A DNA stretch of 57,185 bases from a candidate division KSB1 bacterium. Its GTDB lineage: Bacteria > Zhuqueibacterota > Zhuqueibacteria > JANLFK01 > Oleimicrobiaceae. The notes under the pieces are model-generated. The model worked only from the letters and a program-made list of their open reading frames with translations, was not told the DNA's origin and ran no database searches. A program made the translations under genes and the position numbers. Position 1 is the stretch's first letter; the number at the start of each line of letters is the position of its first letter. Shown in pieces: positions 1 through 13,506 of the stretch. The DNA is taken from assembly GCA_024655945.1 (NCBI GenBank), contig JANLFK010000014.1:1-57185 (forward strand), given 5' to 3'.

Positions 1-577
1 ACTGGCTCGGCCGCCTAAGGATGCCCACATTCATGCGCAAACTCGCCTGAGGAGCTGCGAAATTTTGGCAGGGCACGGGTTGGAGGATTTGCTTAGCGGC
101 CAGGCGAGACAATGTACAGCACACGTGCAGGGTTACTCCGCCTGCCCCTTTATTTTGGGGTTACACCTGCCACTGGTCGACCTTTGCTCCACTTCACCTT
201 AATTCGACTTTGATTCCACTTCTGCTTCACTCATCTTCGAGCGCAGACCCTGCTTTTGCCTCCCGCCCGCAGGGCAGGTCGCATTTGCGCGACTGCCACC
301 AGCTCCCCTCTCATCCGGGAGGGTAGTGCCCCGTCCCCAGGCAGAGCCCGAGGAAGACAGCCGAGGCCCTTTGTCGCACAAAAGCCTTGGCACAAGGCCG
401 GAGGCCCCTGCGCAGACACGGCAACCTCCAGCAGGTTGTCGCGGGCCCCGGGAAGGCGGCATATGAGCAACAAGTCCTGGCGGAGCAAGGTCCTGCGGGC
501 TCGGGGTCCGGCAACAGTGGTGAAGTGCTCCCCTGGCTCATCCTCGGCAACCGTTGTCCCAAGGCAAGCTTTCCACC
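1..577. other. Non-coding, GC-rich stretch with no gene recognised
   Basis: No open frame here resembles a known protein on either strand; the open frames look like GC-rich chance frames. Several short perfect hairpins are visible, for example arms GCCTTG/CAAGGC at 384-389 and 393-398, and CTCCC/GGGAG near 304-321. I looked for RNase P RNA, tmRNA, SRP RNA, tRNA and common riboswitch cores and could not identify any. The stretch may hold the 3' end of an upstream transcript or an unrecognised structured RNA. Confidence 0.5.
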
Positions 578-606
578 TTGACAGTAATGGGGCGATTTGA
601 TACATT
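578..606 (+). promoter_or_regulatory. Probable sigma70 promoter of glnS
   Basis: A perfect -35 hexamer TTGACA (578-583) is followed after exactly 17 bp by TACATT (601-606), a 4/6 match to the -10 consensus. Transcription would start near 613, about 87 nt before the chosen glnS start. Seen in sequence; activity is inferred. Confidence 0.55.
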
Positions 607-699
607 TAAACCGCGCGTCTTTGTTCCAATGACACGATGCTTCCTCGCCATTGTCTTTAGCGAATGGACCAAGACCAGGTACTCGGGAGGATGACTACT

Positions 700-2442
<1,743 letters not shown>

Positions 2443-2498
2443 GCGGCACCGGGGCGGAAAGTCCTGGCGCACAGACCTTCTGCCGGAGATGCAGGCCC

Positions 2499-5153
2499 AT
2501 GGCCTACCTACGCCGCGCTGGGCCACTGTTGCTCCTGGTGAGCCTTCTTTTCTGGGGGGCTTCTCGCGCCCAGTCCCCGCTGCCGGTGGCCACCGTGCAC
2601 CTCTCCTTCGGGGGCAAAGTGGAGCCGCCCGCCTCATTTGTCCCCTATCGCACCCTCGCGCGCCCCACCGTGGGCCTTGCCCTCAGCGGCGGCGGACTGC
2701 GTGGTCTGGCGCAGATAGGCGTCCTCGAAGTCCTCGAGGAACAGCGCGTGCCCATAGACTTGGTGGTGGGCACGAGCAGTGGCAGCGTGGTGGGTGGGCT
2801 CTACGCGGCGGGGTATCTGCCCGAGGAGTTGTGGGCAAGCATCTCGGCGGTGGACTGGCGCACCATCTTGGTGGACGCGCCGCCGCGCAGCGCGCTCTTT
2901 GTGGGGCAAAAGGAGGAGCGGGCGCGCCACCTCGTCGAAATCCGGCTCAAGGGACTGAAACCATACCTGCCCCAAGCCATCACCCGCGGCCAACAGCTCA
3001 ATGCCATTCTCTCCGAGTTGTGCATGGGAGCCCCCTGGGGCCACATCGCCAACTTTGACTCACTCTGCGTACCGCTAAGGATTATTACCACCGACCTCAT
3101 CACTGGCCAGAAAGTGGTATTGCGCCACGGCGACTTGGTGGAAGCCATGCGGGCTTCAATCGCCGTGCCCCTCCTCTTCACGCCTGTGGAGCAGGGTCAG
3201 GCTTTGCTGGCGGACGGCGGTCTGGTGGATAACATCCCGGTGGCGGAGGCGCGGGCTGCGGGAGCCGACCTGGTGATCGCAGTGGATACCACCTCGCCGC
3301 TGCGCCGCGCAGACCAGATGAACATGCCCTGGGAAGTTGCCGACCAGGTGACCAGCATCATGCAGGTGGAACGCAATCGGCAGATGCTGGCGGAAGCGGA
3401 TGTGGTCATCTCTTTTGCGGACCTTGTGCGCACTTCCACTGAGGTCACCAACCTCGAGGAGCTCCGCGAAATCGGGCGCGCTCGCGCGGAGCAGCAGATT
3501 GGCCAGATCCAGCGCCGTCTCGCCGAGCTGGCCGCCAAGGATAAGGAGCTCGCGCCGCCCATGTGGGTGGACAGCATCGCCGTGGTCGACGCACCACCTG
3601 CGGTCGCGCAGCTGGTGCCATCGCTTCCGGTTGTCCCTGCCGTGCTTGACGTGGCCGGAACATTGCGCCGAATGTACGAGACTGGCTACTTCGCCGACGC
3701 CTGGGCGGAGGTAGACACCCTCCACGGGCGCGCGGTCGCGCTGTTTCACCTGCAGCCGCACCCTACGCTGCGGGGAATCCAGTTCCGGGGCAACGACGTG
3801 CTCCCCGACTCCGTCCTCCTGCACGCAGTGGAATCGCGTTTCGGCTTGCCGATAAACCACCATCGAGCCACGCGAGACCTCCGCCGGCTGCTCGCCTTGT
3901 ATCGGCGGCACGGCTTCTCTTTGGCGCGCATTACCGATGTCTCGTGCGACACGTCCACTGGCGTGGTCACCATTCACCTTGACGAGGGGCACATCAATCA
4001 GGTGCTTGTACAAGGCAATGCGCGCACCAAGCGCCACGTCATCCTCCGCGAGATACGTCTCCGCCCAGGGGAAGCGTTCAATGTGCAGGAAGCCAAGCGG
4101 GACATGGCCAACATCTATGCCACGGGCTTTTTCGAGAACGTCTCGTTTGCCACCGCCCGCAACGACAACGGATACGCCCTCCTCGTGAGGGTCAAAGAGC
4201 GGCCCTACCGCGTGGTCAGGATGAGCAGCCATTATGACCAGGATCGGGGTCTACGCGGGGCAGCCGAAGTCGCGGAACAGAACGTCCTCGGGGTGGGGGC
4301 CACTGCCTCCTGCCTCGGCGTGGTTGGACGGCATGACCGTGGGGTAAAGCTCTCAGGCCGCCTGGACAGGCTTGGGGCCAGCTACACCACCCTTGCCTTG
4401 GACCTGGGCTATGTGCAGAAGGAGCGCTTCACGTACGCCGGGCACCACCAGGTGGGGCAGTATCGGCAGGGGAGCTTCAGCGCCTTCGCCAGCCTCGGGC
4501 ACCAACTGGAGCGGCTGGGCACGTTGTCAGTGCAGGTCCGGGCGGAGCACATGACGATGAGCCCGCTGGGTGGGCGGCTGTACCAGACCGGCATCCTTAG
4601 TTTTCGTAGCATCGCCTTGCGCAGCCTTGTGGATACGCGCGACCAGCTGCCGTTGCCCACCGCGGGCAAACATCAGGTCTTCTACTACGAATACGCGGCC
4701 GGCACCACCTCCGGCGCCCCGATTTCGTTTGCCCGTGTCTATTCCTCCCTGGCTACCTGGCACACCTTCCTGCCGGGTCACACCTTTCATCCGAGCGTGC
4801 GCTGGGGGAGCAGCGATAACAGCACGCCTTTTTCCGAGCAGTTCAAGATAGGAGGCGAGGACTCTTTTCCTGGGTTGCGGCTGGAGGAAGGAGTTGGCCG
4901 GCACATGATTGTGGCGGGCGTTGAGTACAGAGCGGTGCTCCCCTGGCGACGACCATTCCCCTGGTACTTTGCGGCAGCCTACCACGTGGGAGCCGTCTGG
5001 CGCCTCACCCTCGACGTGAAGCTCAGCGACTTTCTCCACTCGTTCGGCGCCAGCATCAAAGCGCGCACGCCGGTGGGACCCCTCTCCCTGGGCTACGGCC
5101 GCACCAGCGACGGACGCTCGTGCTATTACTTGTCTGCGGGTCTCGACTTCTGA
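2499..5153 (+). CDS. Patatin-like phospholipase fused to POTRA domains and an Omp85 barrel
   Basis: Predicted outer-membrane protein of 884 residues. A signal peptide (about 1-24) is followed by a patatin lipase domain with all catalytic elements: oxyanion motif GGGLRG (64-69), nucleophile elbow GTSSG (91-95, Ser93) and catalytic DGG (Asp239). Two POTRA-like repeats follow (about 425-580), then a Bam/Omp85-type beta-barrel ending in a C-terminal Phe, the usual outer-membrane signature. This is the architecture of PlpD-type (type Vd) proteins, in which the lipase is carried by or released from its own barrel. The start at 2499 is chosen because it opens directly on the signal peptide; the frame is open upstream to 2256. 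It begins 56 bp after glnS on the same strand. Confidence 0.88.
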   Translation: MAYLRRAGPLLLLVSLLFWGASRAQSPLPVATVHLSFGGKVEPPASFVPYRTLARPTVGLALSGGGLRGLAQIGVLEVLEEQRVPIDLVVGTSSGSVVGGLYAAGYLPEELWASISAVDWRTILVDAPPRSALFVGQKEERARHLVEIRLKGLKPYLPQAITRGQQLNAILSELCMGAPWGHIANFDSLCVPLRIITTDLITGQKVVLRHGDLVEAMRASIAVPLLFTPVEQGQALLADGGLVDNIPVAEARAAGADLVIAVDTTSPLRRADQMNMPWEVADQVTSIMQVERNRQMLAEADVVISFADLVRTSTEVTNLEELREIGRARAEQQIGQIQRRLAELAAKDKELAPPMWVDSIAVVDAPPAVAQLVPSLPVVPAVLDVAGTLRRMYETGYFADAWAEVDTLHGRAVALFHLQPHPTLRGIQFRGNDVLPDSVLLHAVESRFGLPINHHRATRDLRRLLALYRRHGFSLARITDVSCDTSTGVVTIHLDEGHINQVLVQGNARTKRHVILREIRLRPGEAFNVQEAKRDMANIYATGFFENVSFATARNDNGYALLVRVKERPYRVVRMSSHYDQDRGLRGAAEVAEQNVLGVGATASCLGVVGRHDRGVKLSGRLDRLGASYTTLALDLGYVQKERFTYAGHHQVGQYRQGSFSAFASLGHQLERLGTLSVQVRAEHMTMSPLGGRLYQTGILSFRSIALRSLVDTRDQLPLPTAGKHQVFYYEYAAGTTSGAPISFARVYSSLATWHTFLPGHTFHPSVRWGSSDNSTPFSEQFKIGGEDSFPGLRLEEGVGRHMIVAGVEYRAVLPWRRPFPWYFAAAYHVGAVWRLTLDVKLSDFLHSFGASIKARTPVGPLSLGYGRTSDGRSCYYLSAGLDF

Positions 5154-5484
5154 GCAGGTGGCAAGGCGCTGGGTCTCGCCCAGCGAGCCCCCGCCCGATT
5201 GGCCATCCGAGCTGCTGACGGGACCAACAGAAAAGGCCAGTGAACCTCGCGGCAGGCAGCCGGCGCGGGAGGCCCATAGCCCAGAAGAACCTTAACGATC
5301 TGGAAACGAAACGGCGCAGGAGAAACTCGCCTGAATGGAAGTTTTCACGGCTCATCTGGGCGGTCGTGCGAGCGTGAGCAGCCATCGGCCTCCCTTATCC
5401 CCTCGAGCGGTTGTGCCTGCCCACCCGCGACGAACAGCTCCAGGAGAGCCGGGTCGTCGACCCCTGCGACGCAGAGCCCTCGGC
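5154..5484. other. Gene-free convergent junction
   Basis: This 331-bp stretch separates two convergent transcripts (patatin gene on plus, fecR-like gene on minus). No plausible gene is seen on either strand; open frames crossing it are shadows of the fecR-like gene. It carries a GC hairpin just after the patatin stop and a short inverted repeat (arms 5474-5478 and 5482-5486) at the fecR-like stop, so it may serve for transcription termination in both directions. Confidence 0.55.
5167..5185 (+). terminator. GC hairpin after the patatin gene
   Basis: Perfect 7-bp arms CGCTGGG/CCCAGCG enclose a 5-nt loop, 13 nt downstream of the stop codon. There is no U-tract after it, so it is a poor intrinsic terminator by itself; it may stabilise the 3' end or aid factor-dependent termination. 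Confidence 0.35.
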
Positions 5485-6276
5485 TCACCGCTGCGGCTGC
5501 GGACGACGCTGCTGGTCACGGCGCATGTTCCAGCGCACCCATTCGCTCTGTTCTTCGGGGTCGCTGGTGCTGAAGGAGCCGGCCTGGACAATGCGGCCGT
5601 TCTTGTCAATCTTGATTTTCTGCATGCTCTTGACGATGTAAAACCACTCCTCCAGCGATACCTCGCGGGGCCCTGGGACCTCGTAGGGTCCCGGCACCTG
5701 TTGCGGCGGCGCGATGAACTGCGGTTTCAGGTCAGTGCGCTCCGGGGCATTGGTCACGCTCACCTCCCCGCGGTAGACGCGCAGCTCGGTGGTGGAGTCG
5801 CTGGCCACACCAAGCCGCAGGGTGGTTCCGGTGATGGCAGCAGCAGCCTTCGGCGTCTTGATCTTAAAGTCCACCTCCCCCACTTCCCCATCCACGCTTG
5901 CCCAGATATCCCCCTCTTGCACGGCAATAGCCACGTTGCGCTTCTGGGCCTTTTTTTCCTCGTAGAGGCGGAGGATGTCGATGGTGGTCTGCGGCGCCAT
6001 GCGCACCAGGTCCAGCTCGGTGAGCTCCAGCTCTGCACGCGACTGCCGGAATGTGCGCACCTTGTCACCATCGGTCACGAGCGTGTTCTGATAGGCGTTC
6101 TCCCAATCCTCCGACTGCAACCCGCGCCTCTTTGCCATTCCCTCCACTTGGGCGACCCGTCCCTTGGTACTCACCTCTTCGGGCACTGGGACGCTGGCCA
6201 CTATGCCAATCACGCTCAGTACCGTCGCCACAAGCAGCATGACGGCGAGCATCCACGCAACGGTTCGCTTCCTCAT
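5485..6276 (-). CDS. FecR-domain protein, membrane-anchored or secreted
   Basis: The 263-residue product has one N-terminal hydrophobic segment (about 8-28) that anchors or exports it, followed by a FecR-type domain with the characteristic 'TP..AAAITGT' segment near residues 144-152. The C terminus is polar and Arg/Gln-rich. FecR proteins usually act as anti-sigma regulators or as stand-alone periplasmic domains binding envelope components. No sigma factor or TonB receptor lies nearby, so classical iron-citrate-type signalling is not supported. It is the last gene of the minus-strand block, 32 bp after the 442-aa unknown, with GAGGGAG before its ATG. The specific role is unknown. Confidence 0.75.
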   Translation of the reverse strand: MRKRTVAWMLAVMLLVATVLSVIGIVASVPVPEEVSTKGRVAQVEGMAKRRGLQSEDWENAYQNTLVTDGDKVRTFRQSRAELELTELDLVRMAPQTTIDILRLYEEKKAQKRNVAIAVQEGDIWASVDGEVGEVDFKIKTPKAAAAITGTTLRLGVASDSTTELRVYRGEVSVTNAPERTDLKPQFIAPPQQVPGPYEVPGPREVSLEEWFYIVKSMQKIKIDKNGRIVQAGSFSTSDPEEQSEWVRWNMRRDQQRRPQPQR

Positions 6277-6308
6277 AATTGACTCCCTCAGTTGGTGGCT
6301 ACGGCCGG

Positions 6309-7637
6309 TTATGGTTTTTTGGCAAAGTAGCGACTGAAGACGATATCCCCCAGACGCATGGCTTCGCGCGAAAACGGGCTCACTTGGCGGCGGGCCAGCT
6401 CGGCGTCGATGGCCGCCTTGGCCTCTTTCCAGCGGTCGATGGCCTCCAGCCGATCGATGAAGGCATGATAGGCACCGCGGTCATTGGCGAAGAGCTTTTT
6501 GACAAAGACCTTCCGGTCCTTGTTGGTGATGAGGCTGCGCAGAGCCGGATAGGGGCCAGGAGGCTGCCGCTCGATGATCCTGCGATCGACGACCACCCTG
6601 GCCGCATCGTCCTCCTCGACTCCGGCAAAAGTCAGGCGGGGAGCGGTGACTCGCCGCGGCGCAGGCTCGCGTTGCGGCCTAAGAGGCGCAGGAATGGCAA
6701 AGAGGTCTTCCAACAAGCCGCTGCCCATGGCCGTCCGGGCGTCATGGATTGCCTCCAGCAAGAGCTGATCAGGGCGCGTACCCCGCGGGCGCTCGCCACG
6801 CCCCTCGTCGGTCAGGACTTTCTCGTCGCCGCCGTTATCCTCCTCCCGCAGGCCGCGCAACAGGAGCTGGCGCTCAAGGGCCGTTTCAATCTGATCGAGC
6901 GTCCAATACTCGGTCCCCTGACTGATGGCTAACTCACCGATCCTGTCGGCGATATCGGGCAAGTCCCGGGCGCGCAACATGCCGACCAATTGCTCGGTAC
7001 GCAGGACCTCACCATTGGTATGGCCAGAGAGGCGGAAGAAACTCTCCAACCTGGCCACGTCGGCCATAAAAGACGCCAACGGCTTTGTGCCGTAGGTCTG
7101 CTCTTCCGCTTTCCTGGCCAACTGCTCAAAGGTGGTCACCTCGACCTTCTCCGGCCCCTGGAGAATCAGTTGCGCCAGCGCGCTGAGGTACGGGCGGCCA
7201 TCGGCCAGCTGCTCAATGGCTCGCGCGATCTCCTCTTTGTGCCGCACCGGGTGCCGACGGAAAAGGAGATTGGCCAGCGCCTGCCTGGGACGCACCAAGA
7301 CGTCCACCTGAAAATTGACCCCCAACTCGATCCAGCGCTTGATTTCGCTGCGGCTGAAACGGGTCTTCAGAAGGAGGGTGCCCAACATGCGTTCGACTGC
7401 CTCGCGCACCTCTGGGTCGTCGAACTTGTAGCGGGCAGAGGGGTTCCAGGACATTGGCTTCTCTTCCTGGAGGAAACGCCGGGCCTGCATCTTGATGTGC
7501 ACCCGCAGAAAATCGGGCAGCGGCTTGCGCAGCAGCTCATCGTAGGTGAACGTCTCCTTGTCCTCCTGGCCAATGATGCGCCGCACCAGGAGGTCGGAAA
7601 TCGTCTCCTTGTCCTTCTGCCACAGTGCCGAATCCAC
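6309..7637 (-). CDS. Uncharacterised 442-aa protein downstream of gyrA
   Basis: I do not recognise the family. The product is soluble-looking, without a signal peptide or membrane segment, predicted largely helical, and rich in Arg, Glu and Leu. A low-complexity, charged linker (about residues 270-330) separates an N-terminal part that reads as several short helical repeats from a C-terminal helical part. The start is GTG at 7637, with GGAGAAAAGG immediately upstream. It begins only 35 bp after the gyrA stop and is followed closely by the FecR gene, so it is probably co-transcribed with gyrBA. Codon use looks like that of its neighbours. No function can be assigned. Confidence 0.7.
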   Translation of the reverse strand: MDSALWQKDKETISDLLVRRIIGQEDKETFTYDELLRKPLPDFLRVHIKMQARRFLQEEKPMSWNPSARYKFDDPEVREAVERMLGTLLLKTRFSRSEIKRWIELGVNFQVDVLVRPRQALANLLFRRHPVRHKEEIARAIEQLADGRPYLSALAQLILQGPEKVEVTTFEQLARKAEEQTYGTKPLASFMADVARLESFFRLSGHTNGEVLRTEQLVGMLRARDLPDIADRIGELAISQGTEYWTLDQIETALERQLLLRGLREEDNGGDEKVLTDEGRGERPRGTRPDQLLLEAIHDARTAMGSGLLEDLFAIPAPLRPQREPAPRRVTAPRLTFAGVEEDDAARVVVDRRIIERQPPGPYPALRSLITNKDRKVFVKKLFANDRGAYHAFIDRLEAIDRWKEAKAAIDAELARRQVSPFSREAMRLGDIVFSRYFAKKP

Positions 7638-7672
7638 GCCTTTTCTCCGCAGTCCCCTTGACCCCTGTGGGC

Positions 7673-10093
7673 TCAGGCCACCCCGTGAGGAAGGGGCAGC
7701 GCTGCGGCCCGCACGACGCGCTCGTTGGCCTTCAGCTCAAGCAACCGCCCTTGCTGCTTCAGTTCTCCTGCAGTGCGCAAGGCCACGCTGTTCTGGTTAC
7801 CTGTGACTACAATCAAATCGCCCGGGGCGCGGACGATCGCGGCGGCCGCCACGAGCCCGCTCTTCGAGGAGGCCTTGCGCCCCATGACGCCCCTGGTGGC
7901 GCGGCCCATGGGCCTCACGTCTTTTGCCTTAAGCAGGCGCCCCTGCCCCCGCTCGCCGACGATGAGCAGCAACGGCTCACCCATGGCCACATGGGCTGTC
8001 GCCACTGCATCGTCAGCAGCCAAGGTGATGCCGCGCACGCCGGCCGCGCTCCTCCCCATGGGGCGCAGACTTTCCACCGCAAAGCGCAGCACCCGCCCGT
8101 GGGCGGTCACCAGCCAGACATGCTCCTTCCCCAGGCACAAGTGCGCCGCGCGGAGTTCATCTCCCTCCCGAAGGCCAATAGCCACGGCACCGCTGCGCCG
8201 CAGGCTGGCAAAGGCGGCGAGCGCCACCCTTTTCACCTGACCCTGCGCGGTGACCAGAAGCACCGTGTAGTCCTCGCTAAACTCCTTCACCGGGAAGCAG
8301 CCGACCACCTCCTCTTCCTTGCCAAGACCGAGGAGGTGGCCCAGCGACTTGCCTTGGGCGCACTTGCCGCCCACTGGTATGTCCAGTATCCGGAGAGAAT
8401 AGCAGCGACCGGTGTTGGTAAAGCAGAGGAGCTGCGCCTGCGTGTCGGCGGCCACAAACTGTGCTGGCCAATCCTCGGCTCCTTCTGCCACAACCGCAGG
8501 CCAGGAGGCCGCAATCTCTCGCCTAAAGGCCGATGTTGCCATGCGTTTGACAAAACCGCGCAGCGAGACCACCACGACCATTGCCTCTTCGGCAACCATC
8601 TCCTCAATGGAAAAGTCCTCTGCGCTGGCGATTATCTCCGTGCGGCGCCGATCGCCGTACTGGTCGCGCAGTTGCGCCAGCTCTTCCTTGATGAGCTGCA
8701 TGCGCTTCGCCTTGCTCGCCAAGAGGCCTTTGAGGTAAGCGATCTTCTTGAGCGTCTGCCGGTACTCCTCTTCGATCTTCTTGCGCTCGAGGCCGGTGAG
8801 GCGCTGCAGACGCATGTCCAAGATGGCCTGTGCCTGAATCTCGCTGAGGCGGAACTGCCTCATTAGAGCGGCCGCCGCAGTTTCGGGGTCGCGGGAGCGC
8901 CTGATCAAGGCAATGAGGGCATCCAAATTGTCCAACGCCACCTTGAGCCCTTCCAGCACATGGGCACGCTTCTCGGCCTTGTCCAGTTCAAACTTGGTTC
9001 GGCGCACCACAACTTCGTGGCGAAAGTCAAGAAAGTGCTGCAGCAGCTGCCGGAGGTCGAGAATGCGCGGCACGCCATCCACCAGGGCAAGCATGATGAC
9101 CCCGAAGGTGGTCTGCATCTGCGTGTGCCGATACAGGTACTCCAAAATCTGCTTGCCGGGGGCGTCCCGCCGCAGCTCCAGTACGATCCGCAGCCCCTCC
9201 CGGTCGGACTCATCGCGGATATCGCTGATCCCTTCCACCTTGCGGTTGCGCACCAGCTCGGCGATCGCCTCGATCAACGTGGTCTTGTTCACCTGGTAGG
9301 GAATTTCTGAGATGACGATATTCTCCCGTCCACCACGCTGCGCTTCGATACTGGCCCTGGCGCGCACCACGATGCGCCCCCGCCCGGTGGCATAGGCTTC
9401 CGCGATCCCATCGCTCCCGACAATGATGGCGCCGGTGGGGAAATCCGGCCCCTGAATAAACTGCATCAGCTCCTGCACCGAAGCCGCAGGCCGATCGATG
9501 AGGTGCAGGAGTGCTTCAACCACCTCGCGCAGGTTGTGCGGCGGAATGTTGGTGGCCATCCCCACGGCAATGCCAGATGCGCCATTGACCAGGAGATTCG
9601 GCAGAAGCGAAGGCAGAACCGTGGGCTCTTTCAGAGACTCGTCAAAATTGGGGACAAAGTCCACCGTTTCTTTGTCGAGGTCGCGAAGCACTTCCTCGGC
9701 GATGGGCGCCAGACGTGCCTCGGTATACCGCATGGCTGCCGGCGCATCGCCGTCAATGGAGCCAAAGTTTCCTTGGCCGTCCACCAAGGGGTAACGCAGG
9801 GAAAAGTCCTGCGCCATTCGCACCAGCGTCTCATACACTGCCGCGTCACCATGCGGGTGGTACTTGCCGAGCACCTCGCCAACGATACGCGCGCTCTTCT
9901 TGTACGGGGCGTTGGGACCGAGGTTTAGCTCCCGCATACCGAACAACACGCGTCGGTGCACAGGTTTGAGACCGTCGCGCACATCCGGCAATGCCCTGGA
10001 CACGATCACCGACATGGAATAGTCGATGTACGCGTCCTTCATCTCCTCTTCGATGAAGATGGGGATGATCTTTTCCTGCTCACTTATGGCCAT
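7673..10093 (-). CDS. gyrA: DNA gyrase (type IIA topoisomerase) subunit A
   Basis: Catalytic DNA breakage-reunion subunit that works with GyrB to supercoil DNA. The 806-residue product has the conserved N-terminal segment, the catalytic Tyr at about residue 123 in AMRYTEARL, and a C-terminal beta-pinwheel with recognisable blades. Two points are unusual. The GyrA box (QRRGGxG) expected in the first blade is replaced by an unrelated segment around '[14 protein letters not shown]', and the residue equivalent to E. coli Ser83 is Ala (HGDAAVYE, residue 84). The ATG at 10093, preceded by GGAAGG, is preferred over the in-frame ATG at 10126. It lies 32 bp after gyrB. Location beside gyrB at the origin argues for gyrase; a ParC-like activity remains possible. 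Confidence 0.9.
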   Translation of the reverse strand: MAISEQEKIIPIFIEEEMKDAYIDYSMSVIVSRALPDVRDGLKPVHRRVLFGMRELNLGPNAPYKKSARIVGEVLGKYHPHGDAAVYETLVRMAQDFSLRYPLVDGQGNFGSIDGDAPAAMRYTEARLAPIAEEVLRDLDKETVDFVPNFDESLKEPTVLPSLLPNLLVNGASGIAVGMATNIPPHNLREVVEALLHLIDRPAASVQELMQFIQGPDFPTGAIIVGSDGIAEAYATGRGRIVVRARASIEAQRGGRENIVISEIPYQVNKTTLIEAIAELVRNRKVEGISDIRDESDREGLRIVLELRRDAPGKQILEYLYRHTQMQTTFGVIMLALVDGVPRILDLRQLLQHFLDFRHEVVVRRTKFELDKAEKRAHVLEGLKVALDNLDALIALIRRSRDPETAAAALMRQFRLSEIQAQAILDMRLQRLTGLERKKIEEEYRQTLKKIAYLKGLLASKAKRMQLIKEELAQLRDQYGDRRRTEIIASAEDFSIEEMVAEEAMVVVVSLRGFVKRMATSAFRREIAASWPAVVAEGAEDWPAQFVAADTQAQLLCFTNTGRCYSLRILDIPVGGKCAQGKSLGHLLGLGKEEEVVGCFPVKEFSEDYTVLLVTAQGQVKRVALAAFASLRRSGAVAIGLREGDELRAAHLCLGKEHVWLVTAHGRVLRFAVESLRPMGRSAAGVRGITLAADDAVATAHVAMGEPLLLIVGERGQGRLLKAKDVRPMGRATRGVMGRKASSKSGLVAAAAIVRAPGDLIVVTGNQNSVALRTAGELKQQGRLLELKANERVVRAAALPLPHGVA

Positions 10094-10125
10094 GTTCCCT
10101 TCCGCCTTTCCCTCTCCACAACCCA

Positions 10126-12352
<2,227 letters not shown>

Positions 12353-12356
12353 CGCT

Positions 12357-13475
12357 CTATGCTGAGACCTCCGCTATTGCCCCCTGCTGAATGCGCCAGA
12401 GCCGGAATGTACCCTTGGGCAAGCCCAGGGTCCGCCACGCCTCCGTGGCAGTCGAGGTAAGGATTACCTGCGTACCACTTGGAAAGAGGCGGGATACCCT
12501 CGCAGCTCGCTTTTCGTCAAGATCGACCAACAGGTCATCGACGAGAAGAATTGGGTTTTCTCCCCGCCACTCGTGCAGGAGTTTGTGTTCCGCCAGACAC
12601 AAGGAGATCAGCGCAGCCTTGTGATCGCCACGCGAGCCAAAGTCCCGCAGGCTATGCCCGTCGATCTCAAAGACGATGTCGTCCCGGTGCGGGCCCACCA
12701 GCGTCGTTCCAAATTGTCTCTCTCGCTGCGAGACGCCCTTCAGCTGGTCAAAGAACGCCTCGGTTGTAGTTTTTCCTTCCACTTCTCGCACATTAGGTGA
12801 ATATCGAGCATGCAGTCGCCAAGTGGGACCAGCAATGCACTGAAAATAGTCGCTTACCAGCGGGCTAAGAGCCGAAACAAACCCCCTTCTTGCCTGCATG
12901 AGGTTCGTTCCGCGGCTCACCAATTGCTCCGTCCACACCAGCATCTGTTCCCGGGTTTCTACGGACCAATCCCCCCTGAGGAGCGCGTTCCGCTGCTTCA
13001 ACGCAGCGGTGTAGGCACGCAAGGCCTCCACATAGCCAGGACTCACCTGACAGAGAAAAGTATCCATAAGGCGGCGACGCTCCGCCGGGGCTCCCTTTGT
13101 GACTAAGTAGTCGTCCCCAGACATGGCCACCACCGGAAAGTTTCCAATCAGATCCGAGCGCCGCCCTATCAACTTGCGATTGACGTAGCAAGATTTGCCT
13201 TGTTCCATGCTGTATTGGATGCGGCATTCCTTTTCGATGCTGCCAGCAAAAGCAAAAACCCCCCACACAAGGAATCCGCCTGCCCCAAATTTCACCACAC
13301 TCCCGTCTGGGAGGCCACGCAAGCCCTTCATGAAACAGAGATAATAGATAGCATCTACAATATTGCTCTTCCCCTGTGCGTTACCTCCTGTCAGAATATT
13401 CACGCCAGACGCAAAGAAAACCAGGATTCTCTCATAGTTACAAAAGTTCTCTAAGCCTAACTCCCGTAGCCACAT
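12357..13475 (-). CDS. recF: DNA replication and repair protein RecF
   Basis: SMC-like ATPase that, with RecOR, loads RecA at single-strand gaps. The 372-residue product has the N-terminal RecF opening, a Walker A-like GGNAQGKSN (about residues 30-38), and a C-terminal Walker B-like LLVDDLLVDLD. The signature region reads FGSRGDHKAALI, close to the usual 'SRGQ.K' form. It lies 31 bp after dnaN, in the standard dnaA-dnaN-recF order. Confidence 0.93.
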   Translation of the reverse strand: MWLRELGLENFCNYERILVFFASGVNILTGGNAQGKSNIVDAIYYLCFMKGLRGLPDGSVVKFGAGGFLVWGVFAFAGSIEKECRIQYSMEQGKSCYVNRKLIGRRSDLIGNFPVVAMSGDDYLVTKGAPAERRRLMDTFLCQVSPGYVEALRAYTAALKQRNALLRGDWSVETREQMLVWTEQLVSRGTNLMQARRGFVSALSPLVSDYFQCIAGPTWRLHARYSPNVREVEGKTTTEAFFDQLKGVSQRERQFGTTLVGPHRDDIVFEIDGHSLRDFGSRGDHKAALISLCLAEHKLLHEWRGENPILLVDDLLVDLDEKRAARVSRLFPSGTQVILTSTATEAWRTLGLPKGTFRLWRIQQGAIAEVSA

Positions 13476-13506
13476 CGCGGCATACGTAAATAGGCGGAAA
13501 CCTAGG

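Noticed and set aside
231-605. Minus-strand 124-aa open frame upstream of glnS
   Set aside because: No recognisable motif, overlaps the glnS promoter, and alternative frames in the same stretch are equally open, as expected in GC-rich DNA.
4980-4995. parS-like CACGTG in the patatin gene
   Set aside because: The flanks (CTAC/GGAG) do not match, and the position is coding and on the other side of the origin.
5335-6282. Plus-strand 315-aa open frame
   Set aside because: It is the antisense shadow of the fecR-like gene; its composition is His/Leu/Arg-rich and has no motif.
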